Shown here piece by piece: positions 1 to 8,800 of a DNA stretch of 36,758 bases. Source of the stretch: Halioglobus sp. (GTDB lineage Bacteria > Pseudomonadota > Gammaproteobacteria > Pseudomonadales > Halieaceae); contig JAPKAY010000038.1 in assembly GCA_028825045.1 (NCBI GenBank), positions 1 through 36,758 on the forward strand, given 5' to 3'. Below the pieces are notes generated by a model. The model had not been told where the DNA came from. It was given only the letters and a program-made list of their open reading frames with translations, and searched no databases. Each line of letters opens with the position of its first letter. Position 1 is the stretch's first letter. Both the position numbers and the translations under genes were made by a program.

Positions 1-390
1 GGTGGATGAGGTTTTTTCTACTGAGAGATCCAACCTGTCGATTGAGGCGGATTGTGCCTGGCCACTGAATAGCCGGCGCCAGTCATAGTGTAATTCGATG
101 GATTGGAAGCTTGCTGTATAAACATAGCCCCCGTAACTGCCTTGCAGCCGTAGCTGATCGAGCTTTGCGTTGCTGGTGGAGACGTGTATCTGCCCCAGCC
201 TCACATCGTTCACGCCATACTGTTGTGCCAATTGTCTGAGCTGGGGGTTCAGTAGTTGGGAAAAATTTTGGTAAACATAAAACCCTGCACCCAAGAGGGC
301 GAAGATCGATAAGACAAAAAAGTAACGCAAAGGGCGAGAGCGAGCCATCTCCGCAGTGTAATCGACCCTCAGGCGAGAGTAACTATGCAT
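1..390 (-). CDS. Membrane-anchored envelope protein, N-terminus only (AsmA/YdbH-like?)
   Basis: An open frame runs from an ATG at 390 leftward to the window edge without a stop, giving 130 residues of a longer protein. Residues 15-22 are basic and 24-40 form one hydrophobic segment (core YFFVLSIFALLGAGFYVY), so this is an N-terminal anchor with the rest outside the cytoplasm. The part after it (from about residue 45) alternates polar and hydrophobic residues and reads like the start of a large beta-rich envelope protein. That layout resembles AsmA-like or YdbH-type lipid-transport proteins, but this is inference from a short fragment. A second in-frame ATG at 348 gives a start closer to the membrane segment. 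The gene is divergent from the aldo/keto reductase, with about 60 bases between them. Confidence 0.55.
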   Translation of the reverse strand, partial: MHSYSRLRVDYTAEMARSRPLRYFFVLSIFALLGAGFYVYQNFSQLLNPQLRQLAQQYGVNDVRLGQIHVSTSNAKLDQLRLQGSYGGYVYTASFQSIELHYDWRRLFSGQAQSASIDRLDLSVEKTSST

Positions 391-453
391 TTTCCGACTC
401 TCGGCTTATAGTGATCCCAGTCTGGATATCAACCAATTTTGTAGGGAGTGAGA

Positions 454-1470
454 ATGAAGAAAAATCGTTTGGGTAAGAGCTCGATTGTGGTCTCCGATAT
501 CTGCATGGGTACCATGACCTTTGGCAATCAGGCCGATGAGAAGACGTCGTTTCGTATAATGGACATGGCCTACGAAGCGGGTGTAGATTTTTACGACACG
601 GCGGAAATGTACCCGGTGCCCCCTGATAAAAAATATGTAGGTGCGACCGAAGAGATTGTCGGACGCTGGATGAAAACGAAAGACCGTGACTCAATCATTC
701 TTGCCAGCAAGGTCGCAGGACCCAGCCATGTGTGGATGGAGGCTCCCTTGCGTGGTGGCAAGACCGGCCTTGACCGCCATCATATTATACGTGCAGTCGA
801 AAGTAGTCTGCGGCGGCTGGAGACTGACTACATCGATTTGTACCAGACACACTGGCCAGATTGGGACTTCCCCTACGAAGAAACGATGATGGCATTGGAT
901 GATTTGGTGCGGTCTGGAAAAGTACGGATTCTCGGTTGTAGCAATGAGAGTACCTGGGGCTTAACCAAAAGCTTGTGGGCGTCTGATCAGCTTGGCTTGG
1001 CTCGTCACGACACGATCCAGAATAATTTTAGTTTGAATAATCGACGTTTTGAAGATGAGCTGGCGCAGGCCTGTAGGCAGGAGAGCGTTAGTCTGCTTCC
1101 TTATTCCCCGCTGGGAGGAGGTGTTCTCAGTGGCAAGTACAATGATGGTGCTTTTCCCGAAGGGGCTCGATTTTCGAAGTATCAACATGCGCCGAAGCGT
1201 CAGCAGGCGATGCTGCATCGCTTCGTGAATGAAAAAACGCTGGAATCCACGCGGCGGTATCAGGAAATTGCGGCTGGGCTGGATATGTCGGCGGTAACAA
1301 TGGCCATTGCCTGGAGCAAGCAGCACGACTTTGTTGCGTCAACTATTGTCGGTGCAACCACCGTTGAGCAGGTGCCGGAACTATTGGCAGCGGCCGATGT
1401 AAAACTGACACCGGAAACACTCTCGCAAATTAACGCTGTGTCGCGTGAGCTACTGTACCCGATGGGCTAG
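454..1470 (+). CDS. NADP(H)-dependent aldo/keto reductase, Tas-like
   Basis: Predicted 338-residue cytosolic oxidoreductase of the aldo/keto reductase superfamily, close in length and layout to E. coli Tas (346 residues). The catalytic tetrad is visible: D48 and Y53 in YDTAEMYP, K86 in LASKV and H133 in QTHWPD. The later SPLGGGVLSGKY segment and the C-terminal IVGATT segment match the usual cofactor-binding regions. The start is taken as ATG 454 because AGGGA at 443-447 sits 6 bases upstream; a GTG at 448 in the same frame would add two residues. The stop codon shares the bases CTAG with the stop of the convergent P450 gene. The family reduces carbonyl compounds with NADPH; the substrate here cannot be told from sequence. 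Confidence 0.9.
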   Translation: MKKNRLGKSSIVVSDICMGTMTFGNQADEKTSFRIMDMAYEAGVDFYDTAEMYPVPPDKKYVGATEEIVGRWMKTKDRDSIILASKVAGPSHVWMEAPLRGGKTGLDRHHIIRAVESSLRRLETDYIDLYQTHWPDWDFPYEETMMALDDLVRSGKVRILGCSNESTWGLTKSLWASDQLGLARHDTIQNNFSLNNRRFEDELAQACRQESVSLLPYSPLGGGVLSGKYNDGAFPEGARFSKYQHAPKRQQAMLHRFVNEKTLESTRRYQEIAAGLDMSAVTMAIAWSKQHDFVASTIVGATTVEQVPELLAAADVKLTPETLSQINAVSRELLYPMG

Positions 1471-2690
1471 CGAAGCTGGAAGCGAGCCGGAATTTTGCCC
1501 GGAATCCTGAATAGCGACGGCGCCCATTCGATATCCGATTCATTCACATCAAGGGCGGTGAAACGTTTCGCCATATGGTTAAACGCAATTTCAGCATTCA
1601 TGCGCGCAAGATGCGAGCCCAGGCAAAAATGAATGCCGCCGCCAAAAGAGCAATGCTTGGCCTCGCGGCGGGTGATATCAAAGCGATCCGGATCGGTGAA
1701 ATATTGAGGGTCGCGATTGGCTCCGATCAAAATGGCAAAGACAGAGGCATTGGCCGGTATGACGGTGCCGCTAAACTCGGTGTCCTCCCACAGTATTCTG
1801 CGAGTGATGGGTACCGAGGGTTCAAAGCGCAAGCATTCATCCACGGCGGATCCGGCCAGTGTGGGGTCGGCAGCAAGGTTTTCAAACTCCTGGGGGTAGC
1901 GGGCAAAGCAAACCATGCCGTTGGCGATTAGGCCGATGGTGGTTTCCAGGCCGGCGACGAGAAGACCGATGCTCTGCTGCAGTAATTCGTCGTTGCTAAG
2001 ACGGTCGCCTGCTTCTTCTGCAGTCACCAATTGTCCTAGAATGTCATCAGTGGGATGTGTCCGGCGTTCTTCAATAAGAAGTATCATGTAGTTTGCTAGT
2101 TTCATGATTGCTGCTTCGGATTTTTTTTGTAGATGCGGATAGGCGTTCTTGGCGAGGCGGTAGGTCACCAGCGAGACCAGCTCCGTCAATTCGTGCCGGT
2201 CTTCAAACGGCACACCCAGCATAGCGCACATCGACGCCGCTGGTACTGCAAGTGCTAGATCCGCCACCAGATCCATTTCACCCTGGGGCGCAACGCGATC
2301 CAGCTCGGCTGATACAAGCAGCTCGATAGTCGGGCGCATAGTGTTGAGCGAGCGTGGCGTGAATGCCTTGCTTACCAGATTGCGCAAGCGGTCATGGTCG
2401 GGGGGGTCCATGCGCAGCATAAACCTGGATGCTTCCGTTTCTTCACGGGACTCATCCGGAATTAATCCGTCGAGATCCCGCATTCCGCTATGACTGTGTT
2501 TAAGCAGCTTTTGAATATCGGCGTAGTTGGAGAGACGCCAGTCGCCCACGGGGGTCAAATTCACCGGCTGCGCTTCGCGCAAGTGTTTATAGTGCGGGTG
2601 TGGATTTGGCTTGAGATCCGTACTCGTAGGATCGACATCGTACCACCCCGCTAGAGCCTGATCGCTGACACTGGTATTTGTTTTGCTCAT
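1467..2690 (-). CDS. Cytochrome P450
   Basis: A 407-residue soluble bacterial P450 with all hallmark motifs: the I-helix oxygen-activation motif AGLETT at 246-251, the K-helix ExxR as ECLR at 285-288, and the heme loop FGGGIHFCLG at 349-358 with Cys356 as the iron ligand. There is no membrane anchor, so it should need separate ferredoxin and ferredoxin reductase partners, and none is encoded nearby. The frame stays open a further 93 codons upstream, but that part overlaps the divergent permease gene and looks non-coding. ATG 2690 has an AGGA-type ribosome site about 9 bases upstream and begins at the expected place relative to family members. The substrate is unknown; related marine bacterial P450s hydroxylate alkanes, terpenes or steroids (family knowledge, not shown here). 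Confidence 0.93.
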   Translation of the reverse strand: MSKTNTSVSDQALAGWYDVDPTSTDLKPNPHPHYKHLREAQPVNLTPVGDWRLSNYADIQKLLKHSHSGMRDLDGLIPDESREETEASRFMLRMDPPDHDRLRNLVSKAFTPRSLNTMRPTIELLVSAELDRVAPQGEMDLVADLALAVPAASMCAMLGVPFEDRHELTELVSLVTYRLAKNAYPHLQKKSEAAIMKLANYMILLIEERRTHPTDDILGQLVTAEEAGDRLSNDELLQQSIGLLVAGLETTIGLIANGMVCFARYPQEFENLAADPTLAGSAVDECLRFEPSVPITRRILWEDTEFSGTVIPANASVFAILIGANRDPQYFTDPDRFDITRREAKHCSFGGGIHFCLGSHLARMNAEIAFNHMAKRFTALDVNESDIEWAPSLFRIPGKIPARFQLR

Positions 2691-2735
2691 TCCGGTTATT
2701 CCTGCTGCGCGAATAAATTGGCTTGGCCCTAGTGT

Positions 2736-2779
2736 AGACTCGCCGGTGATACAGGTAAAACCGTTTCTGCGGCGAGTCT
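2736..2779. repeat. 10-bp perfect inverted repeat, possible operator
   Basis: AGACTCGCCG at 2736-2745 is matched exactly by its reverse complement CGGCGAGTCT at 2770-2779, with 24 bases between the arms. It lies in the 104-base gap between the divergent P450 and TSUP permease genes. Centre-to-centre distance is 34 bases, about three helical turns. It could be a two-site operator or a hairpin in the leader of the permease mRNA. There is no T-run after it, so a terminator is unlikely. Ten matching bases are unlikely by chance in so short a gap. Confidence 0.5.
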
Positions 2780-2794
2780 GAACGGGGAGTGTGT

Positions 2795-3517
2795 GTGAAT
2801 GAGTTAGCATTAGTGCCGATAGTGTTTTTAACATCGGCTTTGGCTGCTGTGATGGGCATGGGTGGGGGCATATTGCTGATAGCCGTGATGCCCGGTCTGA
2901 TCCCCGCGGCTGTGATCCTGCCATTGCATGCGGCGACCCAGCTGGCGAGTAATCTTTCCCGCGCCGCATTCAGTTGGCGCGATATTGATCCCGGCATACT
3001 CCCGGCTGTTCTGCTGGGTGCGGCTATAGGGGCATGGTTGGGTGCTGAGGTTTACCAGAGTCTGGACATGCACTGGCTGCCGGCGTTGATTGGTGCGCTA
3101 ATCCTGGTGTTTACCTGGATTCAATTGCCCGCTATACCGGGTGGGGGTCCGATGTCTTTGGCTTTGCTCGGTTTTTGTCAGACCGGTCTGGGCATGCTGG
3201 CGGGAGCGACAGGTCCGGTTGGCGCCGCGGTACTGATGCGACGCAGCACCGAGCGGGATTGGCTCGTGGTGAATACCGCTGTGACTATGACATTGAATCA
3301 CGCGCTGCGCCTGGTGGCTTTTGTGGCCATCGGTTTCAGCTTCGCCCCATGGTGGAAATTAACGCTGGGCATGATCCTGGCAGGGGTGCTCGGTTCCTGG
3401 GTTGGCACAAGGATGCGATCCTATGTGCCGCAACTCAATTTTCAGCGCATTTTCCGCTGGATGCTTACGTTGCTTGCGCTACGCATGATCGCAATGCCAT
3501 TATTTTTGCCTCACTGA
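2795..3517 (+). CDS. TSUP-family (TauE/SafE, DUF81) membrane permease
   Basis: A 240-residue integral membrane protein with about eight hydrophobic helices in two halves, the usual layout of the sulfite/organosulfonate exporter (TSUP) family. Near the N-terminus, GMGGGILLI is the typical glycine-rich first-repeat motif, and GMLAGATGPVGA in the middle is the matching second-repeat motif. The start is probably GTG 2795, because GGGGAG at 2784-2789 lies 5 bases upstream; another in-frame GTG at 2789 overlaps that site. It is divergent from the P450, with a 10-bp inverted repeat in the gap. The family exports small anions, often sulfur compounds or organic acids. The substrate here is unknown and there is no sulfur metabolism gene beside it. 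Confidence 0.85.
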   Translation: MNELALVPIVFLTSALAAVMGMGGGILLIAVMPGLIPAAVILPLHAATQLASNLSRAAFSWRDIDPGILPAVLLGAAIGAWLGAEVYQSLDMHWLPALIGALILVFTWIQLPAIPGGGPMSLALLGFCQTGLGMLAGATGPVGAAVLMRRSTERDWLVVNTAVTMTLNHALRLVAFVAIGFSFAPWWKLTLGMILAGVLGSWVGTRMRSYVPQLNFQRIFRWMLTLLALRMIAMPLFLPH

Positions 3518-3578
3518 CAGTTTGCTGCACTCACATTCGTTAAATTTTATGGGTTGGTAATAGCGGTATACTGAGGCA

Positions 3579-3854
3579 ATGCATATCGACCCCACCTTCA
3601 GTAGCTTATTTGGCGATCTCTATCAGCGCTCCATCGAAGAGAAATCGCGACAGCTACTTTGCAAGCAAAAAAAAGAAGGGTTGCAGCCCCTGTTGCCGCA
3701 TCTGGAGCGTCCCATCCGTTTGCGAACCAGTATTAGCCTCATGGAGCGAGAGCGCGCGGTGTTCGCCAAAACAGGTGTTGCCAGTCATTCGGGGCTCGTC
3801 CGCCTCATGCTCAACAGTGTCGCACCCTTTGCAGGAGAAGCTCGCGGTGAATAA
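3579..3854 (+). pseudogene. Internally deleted LuxR-type regulator (remnant or mini-protein)
   Basis: A 91-residue frame made of three pieces that align, in order, with the full regulator at 4666-5847. Residues 1-21 (MHIDP...LYQRSIEE) match its N-terminus (IDP...IYQGALEE). Residues about 36-63 (LLPHLERPIRLR, then MERERAVFA) match its residues about 173-199 (LTPHLCRAIEIY, MASERDVYA). Residues 64-86 (KTGV...LVRLMLNSVA) match its last 22 residues. Two gaps of roughly 140 and 170 residues are therefore missing, including the PAS-like region and most of the DNA-binding helix-turn-helix, yet the frame is intact. The second join falls where VYA and IFA in the full-length protein resemble each other. 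It overlaps the start of the following lipoprotein gene by 8 bases. It is most likely a decaying paralogue; a small translated protein cannot be excluded. Confidence 0.65.
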
Positions 3855-4545
3855 AATTTTGTGGGGCATCTTGTTGTGCCTGCCGTTGTATGCCTGTGGT
3901 GGAGATTATTCTCGTCGAGGCGATAACGCAGGCGGCTGGGGTTTCGATCGCGATGAGCGCCCGAGGGCCACAACGCTGGTTTATGCGTGCGAGGGATACG
4001 AATTTATTGCCCGTCTCGGCCCGGGAGAGATGGCCGTGTGGCTCGAGGATCGCTACGTTGTTCTACCGCAGGTACGCAGTGCCTCGGGCGTACTCTACGA
4101 AGAAGGCGATGTGAGCGTTTGGAGCAAAGGCGACGAAGCGTTGTTGAATATTGACCAGCAGCGCTACCAGAGCTGCCACCTGGTTCCCGCTCGGATTCCT
4201 TGGGAGGATGCTAGACGTCGCGGCGTCGACTTCAGAGCCCAGGGCAATGAACCGGGTTGGTCCCTGGAAATACAGGAGGGTAGTCAGCTGTTGTTTGTGG
4301 AAGATTATGGATCGGTACGTGTATTGATTCCTGCTGCCGGTGAAACGCGGGCAGACGGCATACGTGTCTATGACGGAAACGCAGCCGCAGACGCAAAGGC
4401 ATTGCGGGTGGAGATTGATGATTCATCCTGTGTGGATACGATGAGCGGAGACATATTCCCAGCATCAGTGATGGTAACACTCAATAACCGCCTGTATTCG
4501 GGGTGTGGACAAACCCTGGACTACCCTTGGCTAAATCTAGAATAA
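3847..4545 (+). CDS. Lipoprotein with MliC-like lysozyme-inhibitor domain
   Basis: A 232-residue predicted lipoprotein. The signal peptide MNKILWGILLCLPLYAC ends in a lipobox (LYAC) with Cys17 as the lipidated residue. Residues 46-112 fit the MliC family of c-type lysozyme inhibitors: a Tyr-Ala-Cys start, the SASGVLYEEGDVSVWSKGDEA core and a closing Cys110 that should pair with Cys48. Residues 128-232 begin RAQGNEPGW, which recalls the small domain grouped in COG3650, and carry two more cysteines (195 and 220). The start is GTG 3847 with AGGAG at 3833-3837, 9 bases upstream; the frame stays open further up but overlaps the LuxR remnant. The likely role is protection of peptidoglycan from host or predator lysozyme at the envelope (family knowledge). 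The domain pairing is inferred from motifs only. Confidence 0.75.
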   Translation: MNKILWGILLCLPLYACGGDYSRRGDNAGGWGFDRDERPRATTLVYACEGYEFIARLGPGEMAVWLEDRYVVLPQVRSASGVLYEEGDVSVWSKGDEALLNIDQQRYQSCHLVPARIPWEDARRRGVDFRAQGNEPGWSLEIQEGSQLLFVEDYGSVRVLIPAAGETRADGIRVYDGNAAADAKALRVEIDDSSCVDTMSGDIFPASVMVTLNNRLYSGCGQTLDYPWLNLE

Positions 4546-4665
4546 AAATCAAATATAGAATATAAGCTCTTGTTTTATAACAAAATAAAGTTTTCATATT
4601 CCATGGAAAGGTCTTCTCAAGGGCTTTGAAATCTCGGCGGAAGGTACTGAAATTCAGTGATGGGC

Positions 4666-5847
4666 TCAGCCCAGGGACGCCACGCTTTTAAGGACTAAGC
4701 GCACCAGTTCTGCCTGCCGGGAAACCCCCGTCTTGGCAAATATGGATTTAAGCTGCGCGCGGGATGTGTGTTGAGAAATCTTTTGAGCGAGAGAAACCTC
4801 CGCCAGACTGAGTCCGCGAGCCAGCAGAGTGGCAAGGTTGGCTTCCGCTGGCGTAAGCTCAAAAAGCTCGCCCAGAATATGTTGCGAAGTGGATTCCTGT
4901 AGGTCGGGGTCGCTGATAAAGACCGCTGCGGACGGGCTGGACTGACCTTCACTCCACTGCGTTGTAGGCACGGGCCTGATCACCAGTCCGAGGTCTGATC
5001 GCGCTCCAGGACGCGGCACGCGCAGTGCCCGCACCACCGACGTCTCGCCTCGTTGTTGAGCCTTGATAATAGTGGCGAGCGCCTGTTGTAGCTCTTTATT
5101 GATATCCCTACCTTCGATATGCAAATGGTTATCCGCCAAACTGAGGCCTTCGCCTTGTTCGAGCAGAGCCTGTCCTACAGCATTAGTGGTGAGGAGACGG
5201 CCCTGCTCATCGAGAATGATAGTTGCGACCGACAGTTGGTTGACTGCGCCCGCATAAACATCTCTTTCGGATGCCATGCGGTTCAGTTTTGCATATATCT
5301 CAATGGCGCGGCATAGATGAGGCGTTAGTAAGGCTAGCAACTGGCGTTCCCGAGCTTTAAAACGCGCCTCGCTGCGTCTTCGAGAGAAGCGTAGTCGAGC
5401 GAGCATGCCGCCCGGTTCGGCTGTATCCACGCCCAGTATCCTGAAAAGATCTATCGGCTTGAGGTAGTGGAGGTAATAGTCGGAGGTCACCAGGGCCTTA
5501 TCGGGGAGAATGTCTTCCAGCGCAATAACCTTGTCCAGTGGTAGATTGACAAAAGGGTCCAATGAGAAAAACTGCTCGCGGTAGGCGCTGACTTCCCAGT
5601 CGTTGGGATCCGCCAGGGACTCATCGACCGTTATAAAGTTTGGTTCCGGGCGCACACAATTGAGTATCACACCCTGATCATCGGCGGTGGGCGGGCGCAG
5701 TATTAAAGAGACGACCTGCGCATCCAGGGCCTCGCGTAAGGCAGGCAGGGCACTTTGCCACGGTTGTTCTTCCAGAGCGCCCTGGTAGATCAGCCCTACC
5801 AATTGGTTGAAGTGATCATCAACTCGCTTGGGGTCTATCACCGACAA
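4666..5847 (-). CDS. LuxR-family helix-turn-helix transcriptional regulator
   Basis: A 393-residue regulator. Residues about 326-388 form the LuxR-type DNA-binding domain (FELTPAEANLATLLARGLSL, then a recognition helix region ending KTGVSRQAELVRLVL). Residues about 200-310 look PAS-like (AVNQLSVATIILDEQGRLLT), and the N-terminal 190 residues are family-specific with no recognised ligand pocket. The start is uncertain: TTG 5847 and GTG 5841 both fit, and neither has a strong ribosome site. TTG 5847 is only 6 bases past the stop of the DUF1631/GGDEF/EAL gene, so the two are probably cotranscribed and translationally coupled. A shortened relative lies at 3579-3854. The target genes are unknown; a link to c-di-GMP signalling is suggested only by position. 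Confidence 0.85.
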   Translation of the reverse strand: MSVIDPKRVDDHFNQLVGLIYQGALEEQPWQSALPALREALDAQVVSLILRPPTADDQGVILNCVRPEPNFITVDESLADPNDWEVSAYREQFFSLDPFVNLPLDKVIALEDILPDKALVTSDYYLHYLKPIDLFRILGVDTAEPGGMLARLRFSRRRSEARFKARERQLLALLTPHLCRAIEIYAKLNRMASERDVYAGAVNQLSVATIILDEQGRLLTTNAVGQALLEQGEGLSLADNHLHIEGRDINKELQQALATIIKAQQRGETSVVRALRVPRPGARSDLGLVIRPVPTTQWSEGQSSPSAAVFISDPDLQESTSQHILGELFELTPAEANLATLLARGLSLAEVSLAQKISQHTSRAQLKSIFAKTGVSRQAELVRLVLKSVASLG

Positions 5848-5853
5848 GCCCGA

Positions 5854-8800
5854 CTATTTCTCGAGACTGGAGAGATCGGCCGTGACTTCCACCAAAGGTT
5901 TGGGCATACCAACACCCCAGCCCTGCAGGTAGTCGACGCCAATCTCTTCTAGCTTGACCACTATCGCATCATTCTCCACAGATTCTGCGATTGTCTTCTG
6001 TCCCAGAAAATGTGCCAGATCGTTGATCGATCGCACCATGGCATAGTCATTGCGATTTTGGTCGATACCCGTGACAAAGCTGCCGTCAATCTTGACATAG
6101 TCGACGGGGAGTTCGCGCAGATAATTATGGCTTGCAAGACCAGTTCCAAAGTCATCGATGGAAAACTTGCATCCTATACTTCTAAATGCCCTTACAAAGT
6201 CAGCCGCTTTGATCAGGTTTGAAATTGTTCCGGTTTCGGTGATTTCGAAACATAGGCGGCTAGTCCCTACGCCGAATTCGGAGATTTGCTCTAGAAGGTA
6301 CTCCATGAATGCATCGTCAGTCACACTTGCGCCCGACAGGTTGATAGCCAGGTTGGGTACCACCTTTTGTTCGTCCATAAGCTGGCTAATCCAGGTAAAG
6401 GCTTCTTTTACAACCCACTGGTCCACCAGGCTCATAAGCCCATAACGCTCCGCCGACCGAATGAATTCCTCCGGCGAGGATATAGAGCCGTCCGTATTGA
6501 CCAGTCCCAACAGTAGCTCGTAATGGAGGGTAGTATGGTCGCGGTCACTCACAGCAGATTGCACGATCGGTTGCGCGCGCAGAATAAACCGCTCCGACGC
6601 TAGCGCGCTTTCAAGATCTTCGCGGGTCTGCGTTTTCTCAAGTTTGTAGTCCTCGATTCTGCTTTGTGTTTCCTCGAACTGGATAACTCTGTTACGGCCC
6701 CCTTGTTTGGCGTGCCGCATTGCTGAGCGCGCATCGTCGAGTATTTCTTGCACATTCCGGCTGTGCTCGCCAATAGCGGCAACACCAATTGAGACAGTGA
6801 AGCTGACGACCTCGCCCTCAAGCTCCAGGGGGCTTGCTTCAATATCATTGCGGATTTTCTCAGCAATCTTAAGGGCGTCATCCACGGAGCACTCAAGCAA
6901 CAAGACCGCAAATTCATCGGCGTCGATTCTGGATGAAGAAGACTTCTTGCCGTGTAACTGGGATAGGAGCTTGGCAAATTCCAGCAGGACTTGATCGCCC
7001 GTGATGCGATCGTAAACGTCATTGACGAGTTTGAACTCATCTATATTCAGGAACAGCACCGCATGTTTCGATTGCTTAAGCTGACTATGGCGCAGTGCAC
7101 GGTTCATCTGAACGCTGAACGTCTCGAGGTTAATCAGTTTGGTCAGCGTGTCATGATTGCGTGCAAAACTCAGGGATTTCTGTACGTGTTCAAGTGTGTG
7201 GTACATGCTTTGGTCGATTACTGAAAGATCGTCAGCGGGTGCCGGTGGTTGTACTCCCTGACTCAACTGCCTGGCCAGTTTGATAGCGCTTAAATCTGCG
7301 ACTTTTTGCCCGCGTTCACTGACAAATATGAAGCGATCTTTATCAGGGCTGATCCAGGCGAGCTGCATGCGCTTTTTGCCGCCAGATTTGTCACGGTAAG
7401 TCAGCCAGCTGGACAGTTGCAATTGCTCGACGCGCTTTACCCACCGCCGTAATCGCGGCAAGTCCTCGATCTTTGCGCGCACCTCTGCGGGAGCAGGTGC
7501 CTGTGTTGATGCATCTGCTGCGACCGGAGTAGTTTGTATTTCAATGAGGCCTGCCAGAATCCCACGCAATTCTTCCAGTACTTCCTCGTGGGCTATGTTT
7601 GTAGGAAGGGCGCTGGAAATTTGTTGATTAACTAGATCAATTAGAGGCTCCGCTTCCAGACTCCGTTGTACGGAGTGATCCTCGTCAGCGTCGGCTAGTT
7701 GGCGCTCATCCAGCCACAGGCAGAGCAGGTCCAGGGTTTTTAACTGCTCTTCCCAGGCCGAGCTGTCGGCACCTTCGCGAACATGTGTAAGGACCAATAG
7801 GTCGCGCCATCCGCTGTCAATAAGATCTACCAGCACCTTTGGGGCTGAGGGCGGAGGGAGTCTGCTGCTGACAGCGGTTTCTACGGCCGTTCTCGCATCG
7901 GCCAATTTTTGCCGTCCTTCCTGTGTGCGTACAACGCGCTCGATATTGCGCGAGAGCGCCCGTTCCTGTTGCGCGACAAGCTTCTCGATTCTCCCCAGGG
8001 CAGAAGAAAAAATTGAATCATCGGTTTCATAATCATCGACGATGTCATCGACAATACCGTTGATGCGATCTTCCAGTGCCTTATTAGGAAAGTTTGCCGA
8101 GGTGGCTAGCCGCGAAAGTTTGTCAACGACATTTCGAGCAGTGTGCGTTTGATCAACAAAAAAATCGGGATCCAGGAGTGCGAGCTTGGTCAGCGGGATC
8201 TGCAGATTCCCCAGTGCCGGTTTCAGGTCCGAGCTGACATCCAGTTGCGACTTGATGGTGCCAAAGAGATTATCGACCATGTTGAGCTGATTAAGACTGT
8301 CGGCGGTTAGGCCGCTAGTGTCTCGCAGTCCGCCGATATGGTCTCTATTGCTCGCCAGATATGCCCGAAGGGAATCGCTCTCTTGTACTTCCTGTCGTGC
8401 TTGAGAGTTACGTTGTAACGCGCTCAGCGCTTTGGCGATCGATTGAGCGTTCGCCAACTGGCCCTGGTCAAGTTCAGCGCTCGCTACCGTGCCTCCCTCC
8501 CAGGTGCCGCTGATTGCAGTGCCGCTTGCCAGTGTTTCGCCGCCAGTGAGGCCATCTGCCTCGCGCTTGAAATTGAGGGCGTCGACTACGGACCGGTAGA
8601 GGCTTGGAGGATTGGCGTTGCCAATAGCGCCATTCAGTTGCCCTCCCAATTCCTGGTAAATTTGATTTAGATCGTTGATTGCCGAGGTGATTGGACCGGG
8701 TGATGCCTGAGACAGGTCCAGGGTGTCTGCTGATGGGCCTTCAGAAGCTGTCGCTGGGTGCTGTGTGTTACCTCGGCCTGCTTGGGGTCTTTGCTCGGGC

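Noticed and set aside
2597..2969. N-terminal extension of the P450 frame up to 2969
   Set aside because: It overlaps the divergent permease and its ribosome site, and has a composition unlike P450 N-termini; ATG 2690 has a good ribosome site.
4546..4665. AT-rich gap between convergent lipoprotein and LuxR genes as a mobile-element scar or terminator
   Set aside because: Only a 5-bp stem (TTGTT/AACAA) and a short palindrome (ACTGAA-A-TTCAGT) are seen, with no direct repeats or proper T-run.
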